Source: Desulfoglaeba alkanexedens ALDC
GTDB lineage: Bacteria; Desulfobacterota; Syntrophobacteria; Syntrophobacterales; DSM-9756
Direction: 5' to 3'
NCBI RefSeq assembly: GCF_005377625.1
Contig: NZ_CP040098.1
Span: 682,001 to 746,000 of the forward strand
Length of the DNA stretch: 64,000 nucleotides
Positions 17,477 to 26,105 of this stretch are shown here, in pieces; positions within the stretch are counted from its first letter, which is position 1; each line of letters opens with the position of its first letter. A model generated the notes under the pieces. The model was not told the origin of the DNA. It worked only from the letters and a program-made list of their open reading frames with translations, and searched no databases. The position numbers and the translations under genes were made by a program.

Positions 17477-18193
17477 ATGCTGGGAACGCTTTACGGGATC
17501 GGGGTCGGACCCGGTGACCCGGAACTTCTGACCCTCAAGGCCGTCAAGACCCTGAAGAACGTCCATCACGTCTTCGCGGCCAGTTCCAGCAAAAACAACT
17601 ACAGCCTGGCGCTCGACATCGTGCGGGAACACCTCCCCGGCGGCGTTCCCGTGAGTATCCTCGATTTCCCCATGACCTTCGACCAGGATCATCTGGAAGA
17701 AGCGTGGCAGGCCAACTGCGAAACGGTGGTGCAGGTGCTGGAATCGGGAAGGAACGCCGCGTTCCTCACCTTGGGCGATCCGCTGACCTTCAGCACCTTC
17801 ATCTATCTGTCGCGAAAAATCCGCCGGAGGCTTCCCGCCGTCGCCGTGGAGACGATCCCCGGCATCACGGCGTTTCAGGCCGCCGCCGCCTGCAGCGCCC
17901 TCCCGCTGGCCGAAGGCGAAGAAACCATCACGGTGATCTCGGGCGCCAAGGGTGGAGAACGCCTGAAAGACGTGATCGGCTTTTCCGACAACGTGGTGCT
18001 CATGAAGACCTACAAGCAGTTCCCCCAGATCCTTTCCGCCGTGGAAGAACTGGGCCTTCAGGACCATTGCTGTTTCGTGAGCCGCTGCGGGCTCGACGGC
18101 CAGATGGTGGAAAAGGAATTCGACAAGCTCACCCGCTTGAAGCCCCACTACCTTTCGCTCATGATCGTCAAGAAACGGGGGCTGGACGCGTGA
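17477..18193 (+). CDS. cobI: Precorrin-2/cobalt-factor II C20-methyltransferase
   Basis: SAM-dependent methylation of C-20 in the corrinoid pathway. The 238-residue protein has the tetrapyrrole methylase signature at the N-terminus (LYGIGVGPGDPELLTLKAV), the LTLGDPLTFSTF loop and ETIPGITAFQAAAA. Whether the natural substrate is the cobalt form (CbiL) or the metal-free form (CobI) cannot be told from sequence alone. An anaerobe with cbiC would be expected to use the cobalt-early route, so cbiL is an equally good name. Its stop overlaps the next start (GTGA). Confidence 0.93.
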   Translation: MLGTLYGIGVGPGDPELLTLKAVKTLKNVHHVFAASSSKNNYSLALDIVREHLPGGVPVSILDFPMTFDQDHLEEAWQANCETVVQVLESGRNAAFLTLGDPLTFSTFIYLSRKIRRRLPAVAVETIPGITAFQAAAACSALPLAEGEETITVISGAKGGERLKDVIGFSDNVVLMKTYKQFPQILSAVEELGLQDHCCFVSRCGLDGQMVEKEFDKLTRLKPHYLSLMIVKKRGLDA

Positions 18194-19263
18194 ACCGCCC
18201 TCCGAAAGTCATGGAAGCTCCCCGCGGATTCCGGAAGCCCGCTCCCCTCTGGTGGATCGGGCTTCTTGGCCTGAGCCTTGCCGCGGCTTTCGTTTCCGCG
18301 GGCATGGGGCCCTACGACATCCCCTACCCGGACATCGCCCGCGTGGTGCTTTCGCCGCTTCGACCCGAAACGGCGGGCTCCGTGGACGAAACCCTCCGGT
18401 ACATCGTGATTCACGTCCGTCTGGCCCGCATCTTCCTGGCCCTTGAGGTGGGGGCGGCACTGGCGCTCGCCGGCGCGGTCTACCAAGGCGTGCTGCTGAA
18501 CCCCCTGGCGGATCCCTTCACGCTCGGGGTTTCCACCGGCGCGGCCTTCGGGGCCACCCTGGCCATCCTCGTGGGCTGGGGCGGCATGGCGCTCGGCGGG
18601 TTTCAGACCCTCCCGGCGGCCGCCTTCGCCGGAGCCCTTGGCGCCCTCTACCTGGTCTACCTCCTGGGACGCCTGGACGGCCGGGTGCACGCGACCACCC
18701 TCATCCTGGCCGGAATCATCGTCTCCACCTTCCTTTCCGCCTGGATCAGCCTGCTCAAGAGCCTCAACGAAGATTCCCTTTCCACCATCGTGTTCTGGAT
18801 CATGGGAAGCCTTTCAGGCAGGAGTTGGACCCACGGGCTCTGGATGCTTCCGTATCTCGCGGCGGGAAGCGCCGCCATTCTGTACTACGCGCGCGAACTG
18901 GACCTTCTGAGCCTGGGGGACGTGCAGGCGCAGCAACTGGGAGTCGATGTGTCCCGGGTACGATTCCGGCTGCTCCTCGCCGCTTCCCTGGTGACCGCGG
19001 CGGCGGTGGCGGTGAGCGGGATCGTGGGGTTCGTAGGGCTCGTCGTTCCGCACCTGGTGCGCCTGGTCCTGGGTCCGCACCACCGGAGGCTCTTAGTCGC
19101 GGCCTTCTTCACCGGGGGACTGCTGGTGCTGGTGGCCGATACGGCCGCACGCACGATCCTTCCCGGAGGCCAGGAACTGCCGCTGGGCGTGGTGACCGCC
19201 GTTCTTGGAGGACCCTGCTTTTGCTTCATCCTGCTTCAGAAAAAGAAGACCGTCGGCCTGTGA
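18190..19263 (+). CDS. FecCD/BtuC-type ABC transporter permease
   Basis: Integral membrane subunit of about 357 residues with roughly ten hydrophobic segments. It has the BtuC-family motifs RLARIFLALEVGAALALAGA, NPLADPFTLGVSTGAAFGA and the coupling region GIVGFVGLVVPHLVR. The GTG at 18190 overlaps the cobI stop; an ATG at 18211 is the alternative. Being cotranscribed with corrin genes under a B12 riboswitch suggests corrinoid uptake, although the family also carries iron-siderophore and heme permeases. Confidence 0.9.
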   Translation: MNRPPKVMEAPRGFRKPAPLWWIGLLGLSLAAAFVSAGMGPYDIPYPDIARVVLSPLRPETAGSVDETLRYIVIHVRLARIFLALEVGAALALAGAVYQGVLLNPLADPFTLGVSTGAAFGATLAILVGWGGMALGGFQTLPAAAFAGALGALYLVYLLGRLDGRVHATTLILAGIIVSTFLSAWISLLKSLNEDSLSTIVFWIMGSLSGRSWTHGLWMLPYLAAGSAAILYYARELDLLSLGDVQAQQLGVDVSRVRFRLLLAASLVTAAAVAVSGIVGFVGLVVPHLVRLVLGPHHRRLLVAAFFTGGLLVLVADTAARTILPGGQELPLGVVTAVLGGPCFCFILLQKKKTVGL

Positions 19264-20030
19264 TCCGCGTGGCGGAGCTCCGGTGCGGCTACCCGGGGCG
19301 CCGCGTCCTCGACGGCGTGACGTTCGACGTCCATTGCGGTGAATTCGTGGGCGTCCTCGGCCCCAACGGGTCCGGAAAGACCACCCTCATGCTGGCGCTG
19401 AGCGGCGTGCTTCCCGTAGAATCCGGTTATATCGCCGTACACGGCGTGCCGCTTGAACGGATGCCGTCCCGGCAAAGAGCCCGGGCGGTGGCGTCGGTGG
19501 CTCAAGGCTTCGACGTGCGCTTTCCCTTTCCCTGCGCGGACGTGGTGGCCATGGGGCGGTACCCGCACCAGAAGCGGTGGCGCCTGCAGAGCCCCGAAGA
19601 CGAAGCCGCCGTCCGTTCGGCCATGGAACAGACCGACACCACCGATCTGGCTCATCGGCCCGTAACGGAAGTGAGCGGCGGGGAACGCCAACGCGTCATG
19701 ATGGCCAAGGGGCTGGCCCAGGCCGCGCCCATCCTGCTTCTCGACGAACCCACCTCCGCCATGGACATCAACCGCAAACTCCAGATCTTCCGCCTGCTCC
19801 GGGACCTCAACCTCAACGAGGAGCGCACCGTCCTCACCGTCCTTCACGATATCAACCTGGCCGCCCTCTTCTGCCGCCGCATGATCTTTTTGAAAGAAGG
19901 CCGGATCGCGGCCGACGGCCCCGCAGACCGTGTGCTCACCCCGGAAATCCTGGAAGCCGTCTACGACGTGCCGGTGCTGGTCCGCGACGTTCCGGAAACG
20001 GGCACTCGGCAGGTGGTGTTCGTGCCGTGA
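19260..20030 (+). CDS. ABC transporter ATP-binding protein (BtuD/FecE-like)
   Basis: The 256-residue ATPase partner of the upstream permease. Walker A GPNGSGKT (about 34-41), signature SGGERQR (about 137-143), Walker B ILLLDEPTSAMD and switch His in LTVLHDINLA are all present. The GTG at 19260 overlaps the permease stop by three bases. Part of the corrinoid-linked operon. Confidence 0.93.
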   Translation: MIRVAELRCGYPGRRVLDGVTFDVHCGEFVGVLGPNGSGKTTLMLALSGVLPVESGYIAVHGVPLERMPSRQRARAVASVAQGFDVRFPFPCADVVAMGRYPHQKRWRLQSPEDEAAVRSAMEQTDTTDLAHRPVTEVSGGERQRVMMAKGLAQAAPILLLDEPTSAMDINRKLQIFRLLRDLNLNEERTVLTVLHDINLAALFCRRMIFLKEGRIAADGPADRVLTPEILEAVYDVPVLVRDVPETGTRQVVFVP

Positions 20031-20049
20031 CGGCGGGAGTTGTCCATCC

Positions 20050-22017
20050 ATGACGTTCTTCAAGCGCCGAAATGGGAAAGCCCTCGCGGCGGCGTTCCTC
20101 TTTCTTTGCTGCTTCGTGGGTGCACCGAACCGAGGCGCCGCAGCCCCGGTTGCGGTAACCGACGACTGGGGGCAGACCATCCGGCTTTCCCGGCCGGCGT
20201 CCCGGATCATTGCGCTCTACGGCGCCTTCGCGGAAATGCTTTGCGCCATGGGAGCCGGCGACCGCCTCATCGCCCGTACCCAGGCGGACATCCATCCGCC
20301 CGAGATCCAACGGCTCCCTTCCGTCGGCACCCACATGCGGCCCAACGTGGAACTGATCCTCGGGCTGAAACCGGATCTCGTGATCCAAAGCGCCAGCCGC
20401 CGGGCCGCCACCGCCGAAATGGAACGGCTGGTCCACGCCGGCATCCCGGTCGCCGTCTTTCACCCCACCGATTTCCCAAGCCTTTTCAGCTGCATGGAGC
20501 GGCTGGGGACACTCACGGGGCGGGAAGCGGAGGCGCAGGAAACAACGGCGGAACTTCGCCGGCGCCTCGATGCCGTCGCCGCTCGAATCCACGACGCCCG
20601 AAGCCGGCCCCGAGTGGTCTTTGAAATCCGAAGCATCCCGCTTACGGTGGGGGGCCGAGCCGGCATGGTTGAGGCCGTCTTGGAAGCCGCCGGCGCTCAA
20701 AACGCCGTCGAAACCGATCGCGCCATCGTCCCCTTCGACGTGGAATCGCTCCTCCACCTGGACCCCGACGTCTACGTTGTCCAGGAAGGCCCCATGAACA
20801 AAAACCCGTCGCACCCCGCCGATCGGCCCCATTTCGACCGGCTTCGAGCCGTCCGGGAAGGCCGGGTCTTCTTCGTGGACGAGTTCCGCTACAGCCGGCC
20901 GGGACCCCGCGCCGTGGACGCCGTGGAAGAACTGGCGGCCCGGCTCTTTCCTGAACGCTTCGGCCGGGGCGCCCCGCCGGCCGACAACCCGCCGAGATCC
21001 CGAGCCGACGAAAACCGTCCCGAATCGCAAACGGGCGGGCGAAACCTCCCGGAGCCGTCGGACATCACGTGGCAGGCCGTCCTGAAGCGGCTCGTCGTCC
21101 CCCTCCTTCGCCTCACCTTCTTCATCGCCGTCGGCCTTTTTGTGGGGAACCTCATCGAATCGCTCCACTGGACCCACCACCTGGGGCGGATCGCGCGGCC
21201 GCTTCTTCGCTGGGGCCACCTGAGCGACCAGAGCGCCGTCGCCTTCATGGCCGCCTTCTTTTCCGGCGTCACCGCCAACACGCTGCTCATGAACGCTCAC
21301 CAGGACGGAAAACTCACCCGGCGCGAACTCTATTTTTCCAACCTGGTGAACGCCTTCCCGTCGTATTTCCTGCACCTTCCCACCACTTTTTTCATCCTGC
21401 TTCCGCTGGTCCGGGCGGCCGGCGTCTACTACCTGGCACTCACACTTCTCGCCGCCCTAGGCCGTACCTTCGGGGCACTCGCCGTGTCCCGCCTGGTTCT
21501 TCCGCCCCCGTCCCCGTCCGCCGCCCCGGCGGCCGACCCACCGGAGCCGCAGGCTCGAAAAGACCTGTTCAAGGACATGTGGCGCAAATTCCGCCGGCGC
21601 CTGCTCCGCGTGCTCCGCTGGACGCTTCCCATCTACACCCTCTTTTTCCTGCTGAACCATTGGGGGCTCTTCGACTGGATGGAACTGGCCCTGGCCCGGG
21701 TTTTCCCGTACCGGATCATACCGGTCGAGGCCTTGAGCGTGGTGGTGTTCCAGGTGACGGCGGAATTCACGGCGGGAGCCGCCGCGGCGGGAGCCCTCAT
21801 GGACGCGGGGACCCTCACGGTCAAGGGGACCGTGCTGGCGCTCCTCATCGGAAACGTGATCGCGACACCCGTGAGGGCTCTCAGGCACCAGCTGCCTTAC
21901 TACATGGGCATCTACACGCCGAAGACCGGGCTTTCGCTCCTGGTGGTGAGCCAGGCGGTGAGGGTCGTGAGCGTGGTGCTCGTCGGGTGGCTCTTCTACC
22001 GGCTGGCGCCCGCATAA
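20050..22017 (+). CDS. Fusion of BtuF-like binding protein and nucleoside-recognition-type membrane domain
   Basis: A 655-residue two-part protein. A signal peptide (about 8-32) leads into a periplasmic binding-protein domain of the BtuF/FecB fold (33-302: DDWGQTIRLSRPASRIIALYG ... KPDLVI ... LDPDVYVVQEG). A Pro/Arg-rich linker (303-338) joins it to a multi-span membrane part (346-655) resembling nucleoside-recognition/Gate domains (FFSGVTANTLLMNAH, YFSNLVNAFPSYF, VIATPVRALRHQ). The frame stays open through the join, so this is one gene. It completes the binding-protein role for the upstream permease/ATPase; what the extra membrane part does is unknown. The ATG at 20050 lies 19 bases after the ATPase stop. 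Confidence 0.85.
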   Translation: MTFFKRRNGKALAAAFLFLCCFVGAPNRGAAAPVAVTDDWGQTIRLSRPASRIIALYGAFAEMLCAMGAGDRLIARTQADIHPPEIQRLPSVGTHMRPNVELILGLKPDLVIQSASRRAATAEMERLVHAGIPVAVFHPTDFPSLFSCMERLGTLTGREAEAQETTAELRRRLDAVAARIHDARSRPRVVFEIRSIPLTVGGRAGMVEAVLEAAGAQNAVETDRAIVPFDVESLLHLDPDVYVVQEGPMNKNPSHPADRPHFDRLRAVREGRVFFVDEFRYSRPGPRAVDAVEELAARLFPERFGRGAPPADNPPRSRADENRPESQTGGRNLPEPSDITWQAVLKRLVVPLLRLTFFIAVGLFVGNLIESLHWTHHLGRIARPLLRWGHLSDQSAVAFMAAFFSGVTANTLLMNAHQDGKLTRRELYFSNLVNAFPSYFLHLPTTFFILLPLVRAAGVYYLALTLLAALGRTFGALAVSRLVLPPPSPSAAPAADPPEPQARKDLFKDMWRKFRRRLLRVLRWTLPIYTLFFLLNHWGLFDWMELALARVFPYRIIPVEALSVVVFQVTAEFTAGAAAAGALMDAGTLTVKGTVLALLIGNVIATPVRALRHQLPYYMGIYTPKTGLSLLVVSQAVRVVSVVLVGWLFYRLAPA

Positions 22018-22330
22018 GGCTTGTCCCCAAACCAGCTCGTGCAGGAGCGGCGCCATTGTGGGAGCGGCGCCGTCGTGGAAGCGGCACCCTCGCCGCGATA
22101 AAGGTCCTTGTAGGAGCGCCCCTGCCCCCGCTTAACATCAAAAATCCGTAGGAGCGGGCTTGCCCGCGATAAAAATCCGTAGGAGCAGGATTGGTCGCGA
22201 CGCGCAAAACCGGCAATGCCCCGTTGACCCTGATCGCCGGCAAGCCGGCTCCTACCGAGGATCGGCCAACTTTTCCCTGTCAAGGCGCCCAGCCCGGTGT
22301 TCCATTGAGGCGCCGCCTGAGCGCCTTCCG
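22018..22330. repeat. REP-like palindromes (GTAGGAGCGGGCTTGCCCGC family)
   Basis: Several short units TGTGGGAGCGGCGCC, GTAGGAGCGCCCCTGCCCCC and GTAGGAGCGGGCTTGCCCGC lie between 22,040 and 22,260. They end with the pair GATCGCCGGCAAGCCGGCTC. No gene seen between the fusion gene and the convergent DUF3783 gene. Confidence 0.8.
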
Positions 22331-22405
22331 GCAGGACTGCAGCGATGCGTGGCCTTGGGCATCGCGGGCTGCCCGGCCGCAATAGGGGCACACGACACGG
22401 CGCAC

Positions 22406-22804
22406 TCAAGCATCGGAACGCTCGGCCGCCGCGTCTCTTCGAGCGGCTTCCACGGCATTGCGTTCTTCCACCAGGTGCTCCACCAGTTCACTGAACGGCC
22501 AGTTGATGGAATGTTCGGTCACCACCGCGTAGATGGGTCGCGGAAGATTCGCGTTCTTAAAGGCCTGTATGAGAAAGTACACCCCTTTTTGGGGAATATT
22601 ATAAAAAAGAAGCACCTTTTCGTCGCTGTGGAAATCGTCGGTCGCGGTTCTGTCCGTGTGGATGATGTCTTTCAGGGGGAGGTGACCCCGCCGGGCGGGG
22701 ATGGAAACGGCGGGAGGCGCTTCGATTTGCCTGAGAAATTCGTCGAGGGCCGCCTTTTCCTCTATGGTGTAATTCCACACCAACAGTCTGGGCGAATCAT
22801 CCAT
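22406..22804 (-). CDS. DUF3783-domain protein
   Basis: A 132-residue cytoplasmic protein. Its middle, KVLLFYNIPQKGVYFLIQAF, followed by PRPIYAVVTEHSINW, matches the DUF3783 pattern; function unknown. The ATG at 22802-22804 (MDDSPRLLVWNY) has GGAGG five bases upstream and is preferred over in-frame starts 12 and 30 bases earlier. It stands alone, convergent with the corrinoid operon and divergent from the thiamine genes. Confidence 0.75.
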   Translation of the reverse strand: MDDSPRLLVWNYTIEEKAALDEFLRQIEAPPAVSIPARRGHLPLKDIIHTDRTATDDFHSDEKVLLFYNIPQKGVYFLIQAFKNANLPRPIYAVVTEHSINWPFSELVEHLVEERNAVEAARRDAAAERSDA

Positions 22805-22995
22805 GAATGCCTCCATTTTCCGGCTCCCGGTCACGGTTCATTGCAGACAAGCAGCTTCAGCATAAGCAAGGCGCCCCCCGGTTGTCAAAGGGAACCCCGG
22901 CGTTGGTCTATCGCGGCGAGGGCGGGCCTCCCACAGCCGTTCCGCTCACACCGGGCTTGCTCAAATGGAAAAAGTGTGATCTATAGGCAGCGTAA

Positions 22996-23083
22996 TCGCC
23001 AGGGGGCGCCCTCACACACAGACGAGGGCTGAGAAGGCACCCCTTGAACCTGATCCAGGTCATGCTGGCGGAGGGATTGGCGA
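22996..23083 (+). promoter_or_regulatory. TPP riboswitch (THI element)
   Basis: The conserved blocks are GGGCTGAGAAGGCACCCC, TTGAACCTGATCCAGGTCAT and GCTGGCGGAGGGA in order. Closing stem TCGCCA (22996-23001) pairs with TGGCGA (23078-23083). It precedes thiC by 125 bases. Thiamine pyrophosphate binding should reduce thiC expression. Confidence 0.96.
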
Positions 23084-23111
23084 GGTAACGAATGGCGAAG
23101 AAGTCCCCTCC

Positions 23112-23139
23112 GGCCGTGAATCCCGCGGCCTTTTTCTTT
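23112..23139 (+). terminator. Intrinsic terminator of the TPP riboswitch
   Basis: GGCCG (23112-23116) and CGGCC (23126-23130) form a stem around a nine-base loop, followed by TTTTTCTTTTT. The position between the THI element and thiC indicates control by premature termination. Confidence 0.75.
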
Positions 23140-23207
23140 TTCCCATCCATCTCGTCCGGAAGCATCCGCTCCACGTGTCCCTCCTGCACGCAACCCAGGA
23201 GGAGACC

Positions 23208-24491
23208 ATGAACACCCAACTGGATTTCGCCAAGGCCGGCATCGTGACCGATGCCATGAAGCGAGCGGCGGACGGCGAACCCTTGACCGCCGAGGAATTG
23301 CGGGGACGGATCGCCGCCGGCCAAGCCGTGCTCCCCAAAAACATCCACCACGACTTTCCTGAAGTCCGCGCCATCGGGCGGGGACTCACAACCAAGGTGA
23401 ACGCGAATCTCGGAACCAGCGGCGAATGCGCCGATCTGGACATGGAACGGCGAAAGCTCGACGCGGCCGTGCGAGCTCGAACCGATTCCATCATGGACCT
23501 TTCCACCGGCGGCGACCTCACCGCGCTGCGCATGTTTTTCCTGGAGCACTCACCCACCATGGTGGGGACCGTCCCCATCTACGCGCTGGCGACTGAAATG
23601 GTGCGAAGCGGCGAACCGCTGGAAAAGATGGACGGCGACCGGCTGCTACGCGCCATCGAAGACCAGTGCCGCCAGGGGGTGGACTACATCACCGTGCACT
23701 GCGGCGTCACCCTGGCGTCCATGGCCAAGCTGGAACGGTTCGAACGGATCATGCCGTGCGTGAGCCGCGGCGGGTCCCTGCACCTGTTCTGGATGCGAAA
23801 AAACCACAAGGAAAATCCCCTCTACGAATACTTCGACGATCTTCTGGAAATCGCTCACCGCTACGACGTCACGTTGAGCCTTGGCGACGGCTTTCGTCCC
23901 GGCGCCATCGCGGACGCCATCGACGGCGCCCAGATCCAGGAACTGATGACGCTGGCCGAATTGGCCCGCAGGGCCCGCAACCGGGGCGTGCAGGTGATGA
24001 TCGAAGGACCGGGCCACGTCCCGCTGGAACACATTCAGAGCCACGTGCAGCTTCAGAAGCGCCTCAGCGACAATGCGCCGTTCTATGTACTGGGACCGCT
24101 TCCGACGGATATCGCAGCCGGCTACGACCACATCACGGCGGCCATCGGCGGTGCACTGGCGGGGGCGGCCGGAGCGGATTTCCTCTGCTACGTGACTCCA
24201 GCCGAGCACCTGGGACTTCCCGACGAAGACGACGTGTACCAGGGAATCATGGCCGCGAGGATCGCCGCCCACGTGGCCGACCTCGCCAAGGGCCTCCCCG
24301 GCGCCGCGGAGCGGGACCGCAGGGTCTCCATCGCGCGGCGCAACCTGGACTGGGAAGGCGTCATTTCGGAATGCCTCGACCCCGAACGGGTCCGCCGAAG
24401 GCTTCAGGTGACCGAAGACCGAGAAGCCTGTTCCATGTGCGGGAAGCTCTGCGCGGTGAAGATCAGCCGGCAGGCGACGTCGCCCGGGTAG
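23208..24491 (+). CDS. thiC: Phosphomethylpyrimidine synthase ThiC
   Basis: Radical-SAM enzyme that turns 5-aminoimidazole ribotide into HMP phosphate for thiamine. The 427-residue protein is the short form without the extra N-terminal domain. Family blocks include VNANLGTSGECADLDMER, MDLSTGGDLTALR, VHCGVTLASM, IEGPGHVPLEHI and YDHITAAIGGA. The C-terminal cluster motif reads CSMCGKLC, that is CX2CX3C, one residue shorter than the CX2CX4C of E. coli ThiC. GGAGGAGA precedes the ATG at 23208; an upstream in-frame start lacks this. Confidence 0.96.
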   Translation: MNTQLDFAKAGIVTDAMKRAADGEPLTAEELRGRIAAGQAVLPKNIHHDFPEVRAIGRGLTTKVNANLGTSGECADLDMERRKLDAAVRARTDSIMDLSTGGDLTALRMFFLEHSPTMVGTVPIYALATEMVRSGEPLEKMDGDRLLRAIEDQCRQGVDYITVHCGVTLASMAKLERFERIMPCVSRGGSLHLFWMRKNHKENPLYEYFDDLLEIAHRYDVTLSLGDGFRPGAIADAIDGAQIQELMTLAELARRARNRGVQVMIEGPGHVPLEHIQSHVQLQKRLSDNAPFYVLGPLPTDIAAGYDHITAAIGGALAGAAGADFLCYVTPAEHLGLPDEDDVYQGIMAARIAAHVADLAKGLPGAAERDRRVSIARRNLDWEGVISECLDPERVRRRLQVTEDREACSMCGKLCAVKISRQATSPG

Positions 24492-24634
24492 GCGGCAAGG
24501 GGCGACGACAAAGTCTGGTTCAGAGCTTGGGAATGAGGGGACGGGAAGCTCCAGCTTCGATTCCCATGAGGCGACGATAAAATCTGGTGCGGGGGGTGTG
24601 AAGGCCGTTTTCATGACGAAAGGAGGTTTTTGTG

Positions 24635-25423
24635 ATGGGTTTGGACGAAGTGGTGATCACGCGAGCCATCGTGGAGCGCTTTTTCGAAAAACTTTCCGGC
24701 TGTCTGGAGCTGGATGTGGCCGTGGTCGGCGCCGGTCCTTCGGGACTCGTGGCCGCTCAACGCCTGGCCCATGCGGGGCGGAAAGTGGCCGTCTTCGAAA
24801 GAAAGCTGAGTGTCGGGGGCGGCATGTGGGGCGGCGGGATGCTCTTCAACGAAATCGTGGTCCAGGACGAAGCCAAGCGGATCCTGGATGAAGCCGGCGT
24901 CCGGTCGAAGCCTTACCGGGAAGCCGGCTACCACACGGCGGATTCCATCGAAGCGGTGAGCGTCCTCACGAGCAGGGCCGTGCAGGCGGGCGCCGTGGTC
25001 TTCAACGCCGTGACCGTCGAAGATGTGGTGATGCGGCCGGAACGGGTGACGGGTCTCGTGATCACCTGGACCGCCGTCGAAATGGCCGGCCTCCACGTGG
25101 ACCCGCTGGCGGTTCGGACCCGGTTCGTGATCGACACCACGGGCCACGACACGGAAGTGGTGAAAGTCGTTCACCGCAAGGTGCCGGGACGACTCTTGAC
25201 GCCCTCAGGAAACATCGACGGCGAAAAATCCATGTGGTCCGACGAAGCGGAGAAGCTGACCTTGGAAAATACCCGGGAAGTCTTCCCCGGCCTGTACGTG
25301 GCCGGGATGGCCGCCAACGCCGTCTTCGGCGGACCGCGCATGGGCCCCATCTTCGGCGGGATGCTTCTTTCCGGAGACAAGGTGGCCGGAGAAATCCTGG
25401 AGCGGCTGAAGGCCGAATCGTGA
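24635..25423 (+). CDS. thi4: Thiamine thiazole synthase, sulfide-dependent Thi4 type
   Basis: Makes the thiazole moiety of thiamine from NAD and glycine. The 262-residue protein has the FAD/NAD dinucleotide fold [16 protein letters not shown] (about 30-45), [10 protein letters not shown] and the C-terminal [20 protein letters not shown]. The position of the sulfur-donating Cys of yeast Thi4 is His here (H154 in AGLHVDPL), as in the archaeal catalytic enzymes that use free sulfide. Archaeal relatives have also been called ribose-1,5-bisphosphate isomerase. AGGAGG precedes GTGATG; I chose the ATG at 24635. It follows thiC by 143 bases that include one repeat palindrome. Confidence 0.92.
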   Translation: MGLDEVVITRAIVERFFEKLSGCLELDVAVVGAGPSGLVAAQRLAHAGRKVAVFERKLSVGGGMWGGGMLFNEIVVQDEAKRILDEAGVRSKPYREAGYHTADSIEAVSVLTSRAVQAGAVVFNAVTVEDVVMRPERVTGLVITWTAVEMAGLHVDPLAVRTRFVIDTTGHDTEVVKVVHRKVPGRLLTPSGNIDGEKSMWSDEAEKLTLENTREVFPGLYVAGMAANAVFGGPRMGPIFGGMLLSGDKVAGEILERLKAES

Positions 25424-25480
25424 CAAGCCGCCGCCTCAACCCGTTCGTGGCTTGGGAATGGCTTCCGCGGGGGTTCGGCC

Positions 25481-25509
25481 TTGTCAAACCGCGGCGGGTT
25501 GTGTACAAG
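25481..25509 (+). promoter_or_regulatory. Putative sigma-70 promoter of tRNA-Sec
   Basis: TTGTCA, 17 bases, TACAAG ends seven bases before the first tRNA base. The -35 box matches five of six positions and the -10 four of six. Placement supports it more than the sequence does. Confidence 0.5.
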
Positions 25510-25515
25510 AACCGC

Positions 25516-25614
25516 GGAAGTGCCAAGCTCACTGGTGGGGCTCCCGGACTTCAAATCCGGTGCGGGGCGCTGAGGGGCGTCCCGGGTGGGTTCGATTCCC
25601 ATGCACTTCCGCCA
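25516..25614 (+). tRNA. selC: tRNA-Sec (anticodon TCA)
   Basis: Delivers selenocysteine at UGA codons. The acceptor stem is eight base pairs (GGAAGTGC with GCACTTCC), as in selenocysteine tRNAs. The anticodon loop CTTCAAA carries TCA at 25551-25553, and a long variable arm is present (TGCGGGGCGCTGAGGGGCGT region). The 3' GCCA end is encoded. No selA, selB or selD lies in this window. Confidence 0.96.
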
Positions 25615-25656
25615 CCCCCCCGACACGGACCGCGAGCGGGACCGCGAAAACCTTTT

Positions 25657-25679
25657 GGGGCCGTAAAGGCCCCTTTTTT
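25657..25679 (+). terminator. Intrinsic terminator after tRNA-Sec
   Basis: GGGGCC (25657-25662) pairs with GGCCCC (25668-25673) around GTAAA, followed by six T. Confidence 0.85.
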
Positions 25680-25730
25680 GTTGTGACAAGCCGCCCAAAT
25701 CCACTGCGTCGCGTCGCCGCTCCCGCGCCC

Positions 25731-26105
25731 CTACCGCCGTCCATCGCCGGCGAGTTTTTCGCGCTTGAGGACCGCCTCCCGTTTCAGGCGGTTCACGGTC
25801 TCTTCCAAGACGGGAAACACGTTTTCACGGATGTCTCCGGCCACCACCACCAAGAGGACATCTTGGCCGATTTCCCGGCGGCCGGTATTAAGGAACGCCT
25901 CCACGGCGGCGATACCCGGCCGGGTGCGGACCTCTTCCAGCACCCGGTTCCAGGCGTCGCGGTCGCAGTCGATTTCCAGGTATTCGGCGGGGTCGCCCGC
26001 CCGACTGGTCCCGCGGACGATGCCGTTGTGGCACGCGAGCATCCCCACCTTGGCGGGATCGACGGATCGTTTCACCTTGTCCACCAGTTCGCAAAGCGTC
26101 GGCAT
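25731..26105 (-). CDS. MoaE-like molybdopterin synthase catalytic subunit
   Basis: MoaE uses thiocarboxylated MoaD to put the dithiolene sulfurs into molybdopterin. This 124-residue protein shows the MoaE pattern (ACHNGIVRGTSR, CDRDAWNRVLEEVRTRPG, VLLVVVAGDIRENVFPVLEE) and the Lys-rich end LKREAVLKREK. The N-terminus was set at the ATG at 26103-26105, which has GAGGAG upstream; an in-frame ATG at 26127-26129 would include part of a palindromic repeat. The usual His-Arg region reads LNTGRREIG, so it may be a divergent paralogue. It is the only molybdenum gene here. Confidence 0.75.
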   Translation of the reverse strand: MPTLCELVDKVKRSVDPAKVGMLACHNGIVRGTSRAGDPAEYLEIDCDRDAWNRVLEEVRTRPGIAAVEAFLNTGRREIGQDVLLVVVAGDIRENVFPVLEETVNRLKREAVLKREKLAGDGRR

